From the NCBI GenBank assembly GCA_009746045.1, contig RPFO01000050.1, forward strand, positions 2,035,368 to 2,099,367: DNA of 64,000 bases, read 5' to 3'. Shown here one piece after another: positions 8,716 through 58,744 of the stretch. The DNA is from Mesostigma viride (Eukaryota; Streptophyta; Mesostigmatophyceae; Mesostigmatales; Mesostigmataceae). The notes below the pieces were generated by a model. That model did no database searches. It was not told where the DNA came from and saw nothing but the letters and a program-made list of their open reading frames with translations. The translations under genes were made by a program, and so were the position numbers. Position 1 is the first letter of the stretch. Each line of letters begins with the position of its first letter.

Positions 8716-9874
8716 GAATAAATTAATCCCCAAGATTATAGCACGTAGTCTGCGTCGATTAATAAATTAATTAAAATCCATAGGCTATGTACTACTAGGT
8801 CTATAGAGCTGTATAGAGCTGGTTGAGACACAAATACCATACAAGAATTCGATCATAAAGGAATGCTTCCCCTTTGCAGCTCCCCCTTATAGTCGGAGAA
8901 GAGGACTCTTTTTCCAATGTCACATCGGCAAGTGCAAATGCACGGGTCCCTTCCGCAACAGCTGGTACAGGTCTATCCATGGATAAGTTAACCACTGGCC
9001 TTCAGAGCAGCCTGCGCACCAACGTGACCATGAGAGAAGCGTCAAAGTTGCAAACACAGGCATCGAACACCCACAGGGCATGGGCAGGCAGCATGCCAGT
9101 GATTGCTTGTCAGACCATCCACCGCGGATGCGGGAAAACAAAACCAAGGGAATGAAGGACAAGACCTTACTAAAAGAAAAATCGTAGGCGTATGATAACT
9201 GCCTAATTAATGGGTAACAGTTGTTTAACTGAGGGCCTCGACCGTCACGCCTCAAAGACACGATGAATGCAGACATAGAGGGCAAACCTAAAAAGACAGC
9301 TGATTATAATCTGGCAAGTCCCACAGAAAGGGATGCCGTCAAGTAGAGAGGGTTCCATTCACTATCAACAGGATGGCTAACACACACCAGAAGTTCACTC
9401 TAGCTCTTCTTATATTATCTTTCTTGTAGTAAACCTTTTGAATCAATACAATCTACGAGAAGCAGAGACCTGCTGCACACAAAGCCACCGCGCGGGTAGC
9501 ACAGACGATAGCGCGACTGCGCGCATTGACTCATTGATTGATATACACGTAGACTAGTCACCCCAGGCTCCAGGAGAGGCCTTTATACTGTCCCAAGCTG
9601 GCAGCTCTCAATGATTTCCAAGCCTATATCTGTGGCCTGTGGACGATCCATGGAGCAGCCGTATTGCATCCGCTATGCTTTTGCTACTTCTTGTTGTAAT
9701 GCACCCACAGTTGGGCCTGCACCATGATGCAGAGAGAGTCCTCTGTGGCCTGCCCACTTGAGACGGTGAGAGAAGCTTGGGCACCCTCCCTCCTTGTTGT
9801 GTAAAGGGGTTGAATGTTCCTTTGTTGGTACCCACATGACGCAGTCTACGTGCTTTAAATTAGTTAATTAATTT
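8716..9874. other. No gene recognised; 3' flank of the giant gene
   Basis: AT-richer DNA with no convincing frame. The last exon and 3' UTR of the minus-strand gene could lie here, but I could not find an exon continuing in phase after 10649. A CATGACGCAGTCTACGTG motif of the dispersed CACGTGACGCAG type occurs at 9836-9853. Confidence 0.45.
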
Positions 9875-10581
9875 CCCCCCCTCTCCCCCTCCTCTCCCCC
9901 CCTCTCCCCCCCTCTCCCCCCCTCTCCCCCCCTCTCCCCCCTCTCCCCCCCTCTTCCCCCCCTCTCCCCCCCTCTCCCCCCCTCTCCCCCCTCTCCCCCC
10001 CTCTGCCCCCCTCTGCCCCCCTCGCCCCCCTCGCCCCCCCTCGCCCCCCTCGCCCCCCCTCGCCCCTCGCCCCCCCTCGCCCCCCTCGCCCCCCCCCCCC
10101 CCCCCCCCCTTGGCCCCCCCCCCCCCCCCCTTGGCCCCCCCCCCTTGCCCCCCCCCCCGTTGGCCCCCCCCTTGCCCCCCCCCCTTGGCCCCCCCCTGCC
10201 CCCCCCTGCCCCCCCTGCCCCCCTGCCCCCCTGCCCCCCTGCCCTCCCCCCTGCCCCCTCTGCCCCCCCTCTGCCCCCCCTCTGCCCCCCCTCTCCCCCC
10301 CTCTCCCCCCTCTGCCCCCCTCTCCCCCCCTCTCCCCCCCCTCTCCCCCTCTCCCCCCCTCTCCCCCCTCTCCCCCCCTCTCCCCCCCTCTCCCCCCCTC
10401 TCCCCCCTCTCCCCCCCTCTCCCCCTCTCCCCCCTCTCCCCCCCTCTCCCCCCCTCTCCCCCCTCTCCCCCCCTCTCCCCCCCTCTCCCCCCTCTCCCCC
10501 CTCTCCCCCCCTCCCCCCCCTCTCCCCCTCTCCCCCCCTCCCCCCTTCCCCACCCTTTCCCCCGCCTCCCCCCCCCCCCCC
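9875..10581. repeat. C-rich low-complexity tract (CCCCCTCT, CCCCTTGG, poly-C)
   Basis: About 700 bp of polypyrimidine: runs of up to about 20 C, CCCCCTCT-like and CCCCTGC-like units. On the gene's strand it is a G-rich purine tract directly after the last exon found. Long G/R-rich frames through it are repeat artefacts. Confidence 0.9.
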
Positions 10582-10648
10582 ATGCCCTCCCTTTTGACCC
10601 CTTTCTGACCCCTTTCTGACCGTTTTCTGACCCCTTCACGTCCCTCAC

Positions 10649-49661
<39,013 letters not shown>

Positions 49662-51280
49662 CTAAAGTGGTCAAGTATACATCATGACATAATAAGCATG
49701 ACTCAAGCGTGTGTTCAGGAGCATTAAATATCTGGATGAATCAGACAGTCATTAATCCGTGGCGTCCTTGCTCTGCTGTGCCTTCAAGGCAATCCAAAGA
49801 GGTGGCAATTTGAGGGACATCCATTCTAACGAAGCACGGGTTGCTGCAGACGACGTAGGCAGTGCCATAACCTGCATGTTTGTGCTGGAATTCATTCCTA
49901 AACGACGCTGCCTGGACCCATGCTATTATTTTTTCCCAGCATTATTCCGCTTGCTCGCTCGCTCGCTCGCTCGCTCGCGTATCAATTTCGGTAAATGTCT
50001 GGAAACTAAAATAAAAAGCAGAGCTGCTCCGATCACAGCAGACGAAAACGTCATGCAACGTATCCGACGTACGTCAGACAGGACGTATAGTGACGGCCGG
50101 AAACATGTATCTTGCAGTTGCATGATCTCACGTGGCATCACACACTACACAGACACGCCGACAACTGAGGCACGCACAACTGTACTACTGTACTGTAGTA
50201 CAGAGCACGTGACTCCAGTTCTTGAGACCGTTGCTACTTCTCAGTCCCCCCAACTGCCCCTGCTGGTGGTTGTTACAGTCATTCACGCCTTAAGTTGGGT
50301 TGGCTTCAGTTGTGTTCACGCCTCAAGTTGGGTCAAATAGGGTTTCGGCATGACATAGTTCAAATTAGTTAAGAATAGTACGTTTAAGTATTTTAATTTC
50401 AAATTACTAGAATTTAGTAGAATCCTTCACGCCTTAAGTTGGTTTCACGCCTTAAGTTGGGTTGACCCCCTCAAATCTCGAACCCAACCTAAGACTGTAC
50501 AGTCAGTACTTATTTCGGGGAAATGGGTATATTTTATTAGCCTATTATGGACCAAAGAGGTGAGAGGGGAAATGAGTATCAGCGAATCCTAATTGAAGGT
50601 GGGCACACACACGTGTGGAGGTGACAGGTGAAGGGCTAACAGGGCGCGTTAATTGACCAGGGAAGCCAGTGGACCTGAGTCATGTCGCCGTGGGACATAA
50701 TGGTGAATACCTGGTTACGGCCCAGTACTGTAGATCATGCAAAAGCTGGAGCGGGCTGGGTTTGTCGTTATTGGTACAGTACTTATTTAGTTCCCAGAGT
50801 GCAGCTGCAAGATATGTAGAGGTAGTACGGAAGTGTAGCTTGTGTCACTGGACCCGAGTGGGACCAGCGCTACAGTATACCTAGTGGTCACGAGGGCCGA
50901 CCTGTTGCCTCACTTGCATGCCACCTGCGCGCACCTGGTAAAACGTTACAGCGACTGCAGTGTGCAGTCATTGATTCTTTACAGTATGGCGTGATCTTTG
51001 CAGCGGCAAGGACATGGCAGGTGGCGCATGGCGTATTCCACGCACCATTATTATTGTGGTGTTCCAACTTTTTATGTGACCATGGAAGTTCTAACCCTCT
51101 CTTAGGGCAATTAAGACGAATTCGCGCACACCAAGTAAATCCTTCCCTTTAGCGACAGACTTCATTGGCCTTCTGTAGAAGTATCGCCAGGCGGTACTCA
51201 GAATAGAAGTCTTTCCAAGCGTTCCGCGCTACCCCGGGACGGATGAGCCAGCAAGATTTGCATTCGGCCGGCCAAGCGTG
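49662..51280. promoter_or_regulatory. Divergent intergenic region
   Basis: Separates the minus-strand giant gene from the plus-strand sulfotransferase. It should hold both promoters and 5' UTRs, but I see no convincing TATA box. Contents: a (GCTC)n tract (49951-49978), a 47-codon minus-strand frame (49752-49895) that could be a first exon, and dispersed CACGCCTTAAGTTGGG motifs (50282-50465). Confidence 0.4.
50282..50465. repeat. TTCACGCCTTAAGTTGG motif, four copies
   Basis: Copies near 50282, 50314 (CTCAAG variant), 50428 and 50446, partly tandem. Function unknown; the position between divergent genes makes a regulatory role possible but unsupported. Confidence 0.6.
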
Positions 51281-53854
51281 ATGCAGACCATGCGGGCAGC
51301 GTACCTTCTGCAAGGGTTTTACTTGTTGCTGTTGTGTTTTTGCAATGGCCAAGTGCCGCAGCAGCAGGCAATTAGAAGCGGCCCAGTAGCTGGCCAGGCG
51401 GCGCAGGGTAGACAGCTGCCAGCCCCCGGCGCCGCAGTGAGGCAACTTCCCGGTCTGCAGGTATGGGCTATTTACAATATAAGCAGCTTTCCTCGACAAG
51501 CGTCTGCCATATTTACTCTAACTGACACGCTTCAGGGACCCAAGCATGTTCGAAAGCGGATGTTTAGGAAGATACGTCGGCATTGGCGCAGGTACATTCC
51601 TAACAATAGCAGCGTGACAAATTTCTCGACAGCGCAAGCCATGGGTTCATGGGCTGCACAACTTGCTGCACTCTGGCTTCAGCAAGCCACTTTAGATAAT
51701 CCTAGTTATGCCTGCTCCCAATTCGCCGTCCCCCCCCCTCCTTATGACGATTTCGCTTGGTGTGATCTCACTGACGGACTAATATCCGGTGTTCTTGTCG
51801 GTATGTCTCTTCCGCCCCTGTTGACACGGGTATCTCAGGCCGCAAGGCTGCGGCAGTTACAACTTCAGGCTGCAAGGCCAGGGCAGACCCCCCTGCAGGG
51901 AGCAAGGCCGGGGCAGACCCCCCTGCAGGGAGCAAGGCCGGGGCAGACATTATTGCAGGGAAAAAGGCCAGGACAGACCCCCCTGCAGGGAGCAAGGCCG
52001 GGGCAGGCACCACCTCAGACTGGAGGGGCAGGGCAGGCTGGGCTTGGTCGTCCAGTAGCAGGGTTGGGCACCGGCAGACAAGGCGGGCGGCCGGGCCTTG
52101 GGGCTGGGGGTGGCATGGGAGGGGCAAGGGGGGCCATGGGAGGGGGAGCCAGGCAAGGGGCCATGGGGAGGGGGGGGGCCATGGCCGGGGGCAGGCCCAT
52201 GCTTCCAGGCAACCGCATGGGCCTGGGGATGCGAGGCCGTGGCATGGGCGGGTGGGGGGTGGGGAGGCGCATGGGGGGGGGGCCGGGGGGGGGCATGCGT
52301 GGCGGAATGCGGAGGGGCATGGGCGGGGGCATGGGGGCCCAGGCGAGGGGCCGTGCAAACCTCATGTTGGCCGCGCTCATGGGCCATGCGCGCAAGTGCA
52401 AGACAGACAAGTCTGCGGTGGGTTTGTCCGCCCCCTTGCGCACGCCCGGCGCGAGCAACGGCCCTGGCCCCGAGGGCCTCTTCCCCGTGCCCACGATCAT
52501 CGGTGTCTGCTGCCAGAAGAGCGGCACGTCCACGCTGTTCCGGTACTTGGACATGCTGGCGTCCGTGCAGGGGTCGAAAGCCGAGATAGGGCGGAAGGAG
52601 GCCCGCTTCTTCGACTCGCCCATCGCCACGTGGGCAACGTCGCCCTCCCCCTCCCGGGATGCCAACGCGCCGGGGATTTCTGCCCTACCCAATGCGACCA
52701 GCCCGGACTTCCTGTATAGCATCTACGTGGGCCGGTGGCTGCAGCAGCAGGCAGGACCGGGGCTCACGGGTGGCCCCGACGCCGGTGGTGCGGCCGCGAC
52801 CAACAGCGCGGCGACACCTGGCGGACCAGGAGCGACCGTGAACCCCAACTTTTGCACCGCGGCGCTGGCGCCGCCGAAACCCCCTGCGGGGGCACCCGCG
52901 CCCCTGACATCTGTCAGGGGAGAAAACCCGCCGGCCGCGGGGGCTGCCCCTCTCCGTAAGCAGCTGTTCAGCCCGTACATCACGTTCGAGTTCACGCCCA
53001 GGTACCTCCTGGACCCATCCGCCCCCTGGGCGATGCAGCGCGTGCTGCCCAAGCCTCGGGGCCCTTTGCTCCTTGTGGTGCTGCGTGACCCGATCCAGCG
53101 CGCGATCAGCGGGTGGTTCCACGTGGCGCGGGGGCGCAACCCCTCGCATCTCTCATTGTCGGATCGAGCGGCGGTGGACCTCCAGTGGGAGTTAGACACT
53201 GTCATCCGGCAATGCTACGCACGCAGCTACGCGGCCTCCTGGGGTGGTAAGGCGCCCGCCCAGCCCACCCCTGCCGGTGCCGCAATTGCACCTTTTCCGG
53301 TGCCCGTCCCGGGATTGCTCCCGGACGCCAGGTCATGCGCCGAGGCCGGTGATGGGTGGAAGAGGAAGAAAGCTCTGGCCGAGTGCATGCAGGCAGCGGT
53401 CAAGGCAGAAGCGGCGGCCCCTGGGGGGTTGCGTTCCGCGAACTGGAATTACGACAGCTGGCTCGTGCGGGGCCTGTACACGGACCAGATCCGCAACTTG
53501 CTCTGTGCCGGGTTCGGTCCGAGCCAGATATTGATCGTGACGCTCAAGGAGATTGCAAACGACCCGGGGGCGGTGCTGCAACGGATCGCGCGCGCGGTGG
53601 ACCGGAATGAGATAGTGGCGGACAAGAGCGTGTTTGAGTCGGAGCGGTTGCTCAAGGAGGAGGTCCACGTGCTGTCGGGGATGATGAAGACGCCGCACGA
53701 GGATGTCAAGCTGCCGCCGTCGCTGCACACGCGGCTGAAGAACATGTATGCGGCAGATGTCAAGGACCTGCTGTCGTTAGTCACGAAGAAGAATGGGTTC
53801 TTGGTGAGTGAGAATATGCTGGCATCCGAGTTTGCGGAGATCCTCAAGCCTTGA
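51281..53854 (+). CDS. Secretory-pathway sulfotransferase with repetitive insert
   Basis: Probably transfers sulfate from PAPS to a carbohydrate or protein in the Golgi lumen. Residues 1-24 (MRAAYLLQGFYLLLLCFCNG) look like a signal peptide or anchor. The 5'-phosphosulfate loop is at residues 404-420 (PTIIGVCCQKSGTSTL) and the 3'-phosphate motif at 598-612 (VVLRDPIQRAISGWF). A helical end with LYTDQIRNLLCAGFGPSQIL is typical of Golgi sulfotransferases. Five decapeptides (RPGQTPLQGA type) at about 200-250 and a Gly/Met/Arg-rich stretch to about 370 precede the domain, making 857 codons against the usual 300-450. ATG at 51281 is preferred; ATG at 51290 is possible. A 75-bp GT-AG segment (51461-51535) is in frame and may be an intron. 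The acceptor sugar or protein cannot be told. Confidence 0.85.
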   Translation: MQTMRAAYLLQGFYLLLLCFCNGQVPQQQAIRSGPVAGQAAQGRQLPAPGAAVRQLPGLQVWAIYNISSFPRQASAIFTLTDTLQGPKHVRKRMFRKIRRHWRRYIPNNSSVTNFSTAQAMGSWAAQLAALWLQQATLDNPSYACSQFAVPPPPYDDFAWCDLTDGLISGVLVGMSLPPLLTRVSQAARLRQLQLQAARPGQTPLQGARPGQTPLQGARPGQTLLQGKRPGQTPLQGARPGQAPPQTGGAGQAGLGRPVAGLGTGRQGGRPGLGAGGGMGGARGAMGGGARQGAMGRGGAMAGGRPMLPGNRMGLGMRGRGMGGWGVGRRMGGGPGGGMRGGMRRGMGGGMGAQARGRANLMLAALMGHARKCKTDKSAVGLSAPLRTPGASNGPGPEGLFPVPTIIGVCCQKSGTSTLFRYLDMLASVQGSKAEIGRKEARFFDSPIATWATSPSPSRDANAPGISALPNATSPDFLYSIYVGRWLQQQAGPGLTGGPDAGGAAATNSAATPGGPGATVNPNFCTAALAPPKPPAGAPAPLTSVRGENPPAAGAAPLRKQLFSPYITFEFTPRYLLDPSAPWAMQRVLPKPRGPLLLVVLRDPIQRAISGWFHVARGRNPSHLSLSDRAAVDLQWELDTVIRQCYARSYAASWGGKAPAQPTPAGAAIAPFPVPVPGLLPDARSCAEAGDGWKRKKALAECMQAAVKAEAAAPGGLRSANWNYDSWLVRGLYTDQIRNLLCAGFGPSQILIVTLKEIANDPGAVLQRIARAVDRNEIVADKSVFESERLLKEEVHVLSGMMKTPHEDVKLPPSLHTRLKNMYAADVKDLLSLVTKKNGFLVSENMLASEFAEILKP
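51461..51535 (+). other. Possible in-frame intron in the sulfotransferase gene
   Basis: CTGCAG|GTATGG ... GACACGCTTCAG|GGACCC. It is 75 bp, divisible by three and without stops, so splicing or retention both preserve the frame. It is AT-richer than its flanks, which favours an intron. Confidence 0.5.
51870..52020 (+). repeat. 30-bp coding repeat (RPGQTPLQGA)
   Basis: Five tandem 30-bp units inside the sulfotransferase ORF (GCAAGGCCGGGGCAGACCCC plus CCTGCAGGGA), one altered to LLQGK. Confidence 0.9.
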
Positions 53855-54959
53855 TGATTGAAGTTTAATCACACTCATCGAATGCATGGGGATATCTCGG
53901 TGGGCATCGACCAAGCCTTGATAAGTGAAATCACGCCAACGCATCGTGAGGGTGGCCCCCAGTGGGGTCTGGGGTCACTACGCAGTAGAATAAGCGCATT
54001 TGGAAGAATGGGTGAGATTTAGGTGGGCATTGAAGGCATCTTCGGCGGATGAAGATTATCTTGCGCTCCATGCCCCTTCGTCTAGTGCTGTCCGAGATGG
54101 ATCAATAGGCCTGTTGTGCAAACCGGAGGGGGGTCTACCTAAATGGGGGCCTCTGCGGGGGGCCTGGATGGGGCCAGGATAGACCGGGACAGAAGTCCCC
54201 TCCCTCTTGAACTCGCGGGCTTAAGACTGCGGTGCTGACCAGGCTTGTGGGTCCGGGTTCAGTTTTTTTTTGTTGTTGGTTTGAAGTTTACATCCGATTA
54301 GTGGGGACGTTAAGCCCCCCAACCGGTAGTTTGCAAAATGGGCCTAATTTTATTCCCTGTCCGTATAAAGATGATTTAGGCTTATTTAGCTGTTACGTTT
54401 TTAGTCGTGAGCGCGGTCCTGTTGGGGACTCGTGGAGCAAATTAATTAATTGATCATTAATTGAACACGTGCTCCAGTTGGGGAGTCACGGAGCACCGAA
54501 GTGCTTTTTATCCCTGAGAGTGCACAACAGGTAGGGGGGCAGAGACCACCCCCGTCCCAGCCTCATGCCACAGGGTGCCAAATCGGACCTGTCTAAACGA
54601 TCCGGGGCATGCATCCCCTGTGGGTGGAATATGACCCGGGTGAGCATTACATTGCTATGGAGACGTGAGCAAACAAGCAGTGCTAGGCGAGACACATAGC
54701 TAGGCTGGCAGATGTCAGTTGGCTACTGGCTGGTTAGGGAGTATCAAGGGGAGTACAGGCGTGCATGGCTACGCTCTACCCATACCCGTGGGTAGATTCT
54801 TTGATGGTGCCCAGATTCAAGGTGTTCAGATTAACACCCCCGGAGCGGAGTCTCGTGAGGTGTCTAGCAGGAAAGGTGCTGCCTCCGGTGGTGCCCGTAG
54901 GTAGACAACCTTCCTCGTCGGCTCGCGGCTAACAGGCTTCGGGGACAGCCTCTAAATAG
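53855..54959. other. 3' flank of sulfotransferase; no gene recognised
   Basis: Contains the sulfotransferase 3' UTR. No TGTAA poly(A) signal is obvious in the first few hundred bases. A partial duplication of GGGGACTCGTGGAGCA / GGGGAGTCACGGAGCA occurs at 54425 and 54479. The 5' UTR of the following LINE probably starts near the right end. Confidence 0.4.
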
Positions 54960-55274
54960 TCCCCCGTTCCACTACCATGCATCGACCTAATAGTCGACTG
55001 AGACACATGGTGGTGCCGGTATCTCGGGCTAGAACGACAGCTCTCAGCAGCCAGATCAGCAACACCCAACGCATGCTAGATTTTCTCCGCCTCTGCGTTG
55101 CCCAAGCATCCCCGAATACCCAGAGCAGGCGGCAGGCTCGCATCCTACGCCTGCAGGACAAAATAAATGCGATGAAAAGCACTATTTCCTCCGCTTCCCT
55201 TCCCCCCCTCCGTTTCACCCCCACCTCCACCCCCCGCCGCATCCACCCCCATCCTCCATCGCCGTTCTCCCCTG

Positions 55275-56092
55275 GTGGGCCAGCAGGCATCCTTGGCCCT
55301 TGCCACCTTTAATGCACGCACATTACTAGCCGACGACGGCCATAGCTACCGGGTAGAAGAGCTAGTGGCCTTCTGCATAGCCCATCGTGTATCTATTCTA
55401 GGCGTCCAGGAACATCGCCGCAAGGTGCCACCTGGCATGGTGAGCACTGATCGCCTAGCGGATGGCTGGCGGTTTTATTTCGCTGGCAGCGGTACGCCAG
55501 GCCAAGGTGGTGTTGGTCTTTTGCGTTCGCCGCTGGCAGTTGCTAGCCTCAGCACACTTAAGTTTTTAACCCCACGCCTTATTGTAGCACATTTCACCTC
55601 CGTAGAGGGGCGGTCCAAACACCACCCCACGGTGGGGGTGGGCTACGCACCCCATAGTGGTCTACCTGAGTCGGCCCGTGAGGAGTTCTTCAAGTCCTTG
55701 CATAGCCTTGAGGGGGTCACTTTTTGGTTATGCTGCTCGACGCCAATGCCACGCTCCCCGTGGGCACTGCTGGCAGTCGCTTTGCGCCTGCTGACACGGC
55801 TGCTAACGACAACACTCCCCTGTTTTCTGCCTTTTTGCGGGATAGCGGGATGGTTGCTGTCAACTGCCACTTCCAACGTCCCTCACAGGACTTGGTCACT
55901 TTTCGTGGCCCTAACGGCCGTCAGGCCTGTTTGGACTACGTGGTGGTACGGCAGCCCAGGTGCACCTCGGTTCTGGACACCCGAGTGTTTGACACGCCCA
56001 CGGTGTGCTCTGACCACCGGTTCAATGGTGCGCGCGACCATTCGGCTCCGGTTCCACGTCCCTGCGCGCCGCGCCCCAGTGGTCCGCCCTGA
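55275..56092 (+). pseudogene. AP-like endonuclease domain of LINE copy A
   Basis: LALATFNARTLLADDG, then ILGVQEHRRKVP (metal-binding Glu), GGVGLLRSPL and VAHFTSVEGR lie in one frame to about 55723. The rest (LLDANATLPVG, LDYVVVRQP, VCSDHR) is in another frame (55724-56092). Copy B has 13 more bases at the switch (a CAC-flanked TCCGGCCCGC segment), so copy A carries a 13-bp deletion between CAC direct repeats. The fold is exonuclease-endonuclease-phosphatase (EEP) like; the role would be nicking target DNA. Confidence 0.8.
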
Positions 56093-57118
56093 CTGGTCTG
56101 CTCTACGCCCGGTCCGGGGAGATCCTGAGGACTGGACGGACGCCGAGCACGAGCGGAACCGGTGCCGACGGGAGTACCTGTCGGCCCTGGGCGCCCGGCG
56201 GGCGGACGTCGACGCGCTGGACAAGGGTGCTCCCAACGCACGGCCATGCATTTTAATTGCGGGCTTTGCGGCCCGTGCCCCGTTGCTGGCGGCCCGGCAC
56301 CTGCCGGCCATGCCCGGCGCCGCCGCCCCGGCCCGCTCTACCGCCAGGGCCCCAAGGTCTTTGCCGCCCGGCACCGCCTCAAGCGTAATTACCGGGACGG
56401 TCCGCTGCTGAAACCAGTGCTCAAGGCCGCCCTCGTGGAGGCCTACGAGCACGCTCAGGACGCGGAGGCGGCCCAGTGCATCGCGGATGCCAAGGCCTGC
56501 CAGGCTCGCAACCAGGGCAAGGACATGTGGTACCACCTCGACCGGCTCGGCGGCCGGCGGCAGCGCACCCCAGTGCATGGAGCACACGGGGGACGGCACG
56601 GCGCCGGTCAGCCTTGACCGCTGGTTGGCCCACAATGTTTCCTTGACCGGTGGGGCTCGCGCCCCCCCTCCGCCGCTTCACCCCGAGACGGCCGCCCGCC
56701 TCGGGGTTGCCGGGCCCCCGCCGCCGCCAGCGCCCCCCTCCTCGGCCGCGGACTACCAAGTCCCCGCCTTGCAGGAGGGCTGCCTTGCCACTGACGACGT
56801 CGTCCACCCCTTCACTTTGAAGGAATTGGACGGCGCCCTTGCTCGCCTGCGGTACGATGCGGCGGTCGGTGCCGACCACCTTTCTGCTGAGCTGCTGAAG
56901 ACCCCTGATCCGGCGGTTAGGGATCTTCTGCATGCTGGCGTTCTGCAACCGTGTCCTGCTTTCTGACGAGCCTCCGCCTGCTGAGTGGCAGACGGCCATC
57001 CGCGTCATGCTGTACAAGAAGGGCGATCTGCTGCTGACCCCGGTAACTACCGGGGTGTCTGCCTCCAGAGCGCCGCGCTGAAGGTCTTCATGCGCATGAT
57101 GCTGCACAGGCTCCGCTG
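56020..57118 (+). pseudogene. LINE copy A linker and RT start
   Basis: RPDWSALRPVRGDPEDWTDA (to about 56160), a basic helical linker, then from about 56690 AADYQVP, FTLKELDGALARLRYDAA and ADHLSAELLKTPDP, the RT finger start, then EWQTAIRVMLYKKG. Frames change repeatedly. It ends abruptly at CTCCGC|TGACGGAG. Confidence 0.75.
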
Positions 57119-57119
57119 A

Positions 57120-57690
57120 CGGAGTGAGGACTTCTGCTCACGTGACGCAGTCACGTGTCTATTAATTTTATAAATTATAAAATATTATAAAAATAAATTA
57201 ATAAATTACTTAGTTGATTGATTGATTATTTAATTAATTACACCACAACGGGAGCGCGCGAGTTTAATTGATTAATCTATATATCAAGTGAGACAACTAT
57301 GCCTGGACGCATGGCGATCCAACGCCGTGGAAGGACTAGGGTAGTTGTCTGAGAGGAAAGACGCGAAGGCCGCGTGGCTATCTCTAGGAAGACCTGCATG
57401 GAGGGAGACAGAGGGTAACCAGAAAGGTTGATAGGGAAAACACACACACACACACACACACATACACACACCAACAACAACAACAACGACAAAAACAACC
57501 AAAACTAGAAGGAACAGAGGGAACGCATACACACATACACCAAGGGGCTAAAAGAAAAAGTAAGGAGGATACATTACAGAGGGAAAAAGAAAAATGAAGA
57601 AGAAACAGAGAAAAAAGAAAATGTAAATGGTAATATTACGAACAATAATAAATAAAGACAAAGTAAAGAGTAATAATAATAACAATAACA
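57120..57690. other. AT-rich stretch with CACGTGACGCAG motif and (CA)n
   Basis: Contains CTCACGTGACGCAGTCACGTG (57137-57157), AT-rich TTAATTAATT sequence, a (CA)n/(CAACAA)n tract at 57439-57505 and a purine-rich tract. No gene. Confidence 0.6.
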
Positions 57691-57829
57691 AAAATGGAAC
57701 GAAGGAAGAGGTCATTGCTGGGATGCGGTGAGGCACAGGCGATGTTGGAGTATGGGTCAGGAGTTCCATTTTTCAGTGCCCATGGTGCCTGGCCGGGGGC
57801 CTCCTATCCAACAGGGTCAAAAGCTTCGT

Positions 57830-58340
57830 GCCCGGCTCACTCGTGCACCAGTTGGTGCAAAATGCCTTTGACAGCCGTAAAAGACTATTTTAAGTGTAGC
57901 AACAGGAGGAACCTCCATGACCACCGCCGCTGGTGGAGCAACCCCGCCCTACCCCGGATCATCAAGCGTGACCTCTTCAAGGTCGTCATTCTGACGATCC
58001 TGACCTACGGCGCCGAGACCTGGACACTGACGCAGGAGCTGGAGCAACGACTCGACGGCGCCGTCACCAAGATGCTGCGCAAGGCCCTTAACCTCCCCTT
58101 TGGTTTGCACATTAGTAATGAGGATTTGTACGCTGTGATTTGCCCTATGTTTCCCACATTATTAGGCACAAGCGCCTGGGCCTATAGCCGGGCACCTGGC
58201 CCGCACAGATCAGGTAGACACATCAGATAGACTAGCTGGCACCAAACCCGCCCTGAGCCTGGGCGATATGTCCTCACCTGGCGTGCCCCCGGCCGCGCGC
58301 GGCAGGGCCGCGCCACCCGTGGACTTTTCGTGATAGACTC
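57830..58340 (+). pseudogene. LINE thumb and carboxy-terminal fragment
   Basis: Contains IIKRDLFKVVILTILTYGAE then TWTLTQELEQRLDGAVTKML, the thumb of an AP-type LINE, then DLYAVICPMFP and, after a frameshift, RHKRLGL and AGHLARTDQVDTS. Similar to 6940-7080 plus 7530-7680 of the western copy but clearly diverged. It may be the displaced rest of copy A or another insertion. Confidence 0.7.
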
Positions 58341-58399
58341 GGCATGGACATGTGCTACACTAGACGTGACGGGCTCACCCCCGGGCAGCCTCCTGGTTT

Positions 58400-58650
58400 G
58401 TCTGTAATATGGAGGCAGATGGTAGGGAGAATCAATATGGAGGCAGATGGCAGGGAGAATTAATTCATTAATGGAGGCAGATGGTACGCAAGGATAGATG
58501 GCAGGTAGTGATGAAGGAGACCACCCCCAAGTCTGTACGTGGGGGCTCCGTGTGTGACCGCGTATGGCATTCATAGCGATTCGGGCCGCGGTGCCCACAT
58601 GCACCCCTGTAACTAGGACCTAGATAGCTTACACCATCCATTCCATCCCA
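58400..58650. mobile_element. Copy of the palindromic element seen at 8.2-8.7 kb
   Basis: Shares TATGGAGGCAGATGG, GACCACCCCCAAGTC, GGGGGCT(C)CGTGTGTGACC, CATAG..GATT, GGGCCGYGGTGCCC and CCATCCATTCCATCCCA, in the same order as 8480-8680. Only one arm is evident. Confidence 0.6.
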
Positions 58651-58744
58651 TGCTCCGGCGCCCCCTGCCGGGCCGGGCTGGAAAGAACTCGACTTTGACG
58701 CCAAATCAGCCGCATGGTGGACACACTGCAACGCAAAGCCCACC

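Larger units (their letters stand above)
54960..57119 (+). mobile_element. RTE-like LINE copy A, 3'-truncated
   Basis: Starts with a short amino-terminal frame (54977-55312) containing RRQARILRLQDKINAMKSTI, also found at the start of copy B. Endonuclease and linker follow, and it stops within the first RT motifs (NYRGVCLQ-like, then LKVFMRMMLHRLR) at 57118. The palm and thumb are absent. The break abuts a CTCACGTGACGCAGTCACGTG motif. Confidence 0.8.

Noticed and set aside
49759-50340. 193-codon plus-strand frame upstream of the sulfotransferase
   Set aside because: Starts at GTG, includes a (GCTC)n tract and has no conserved features.
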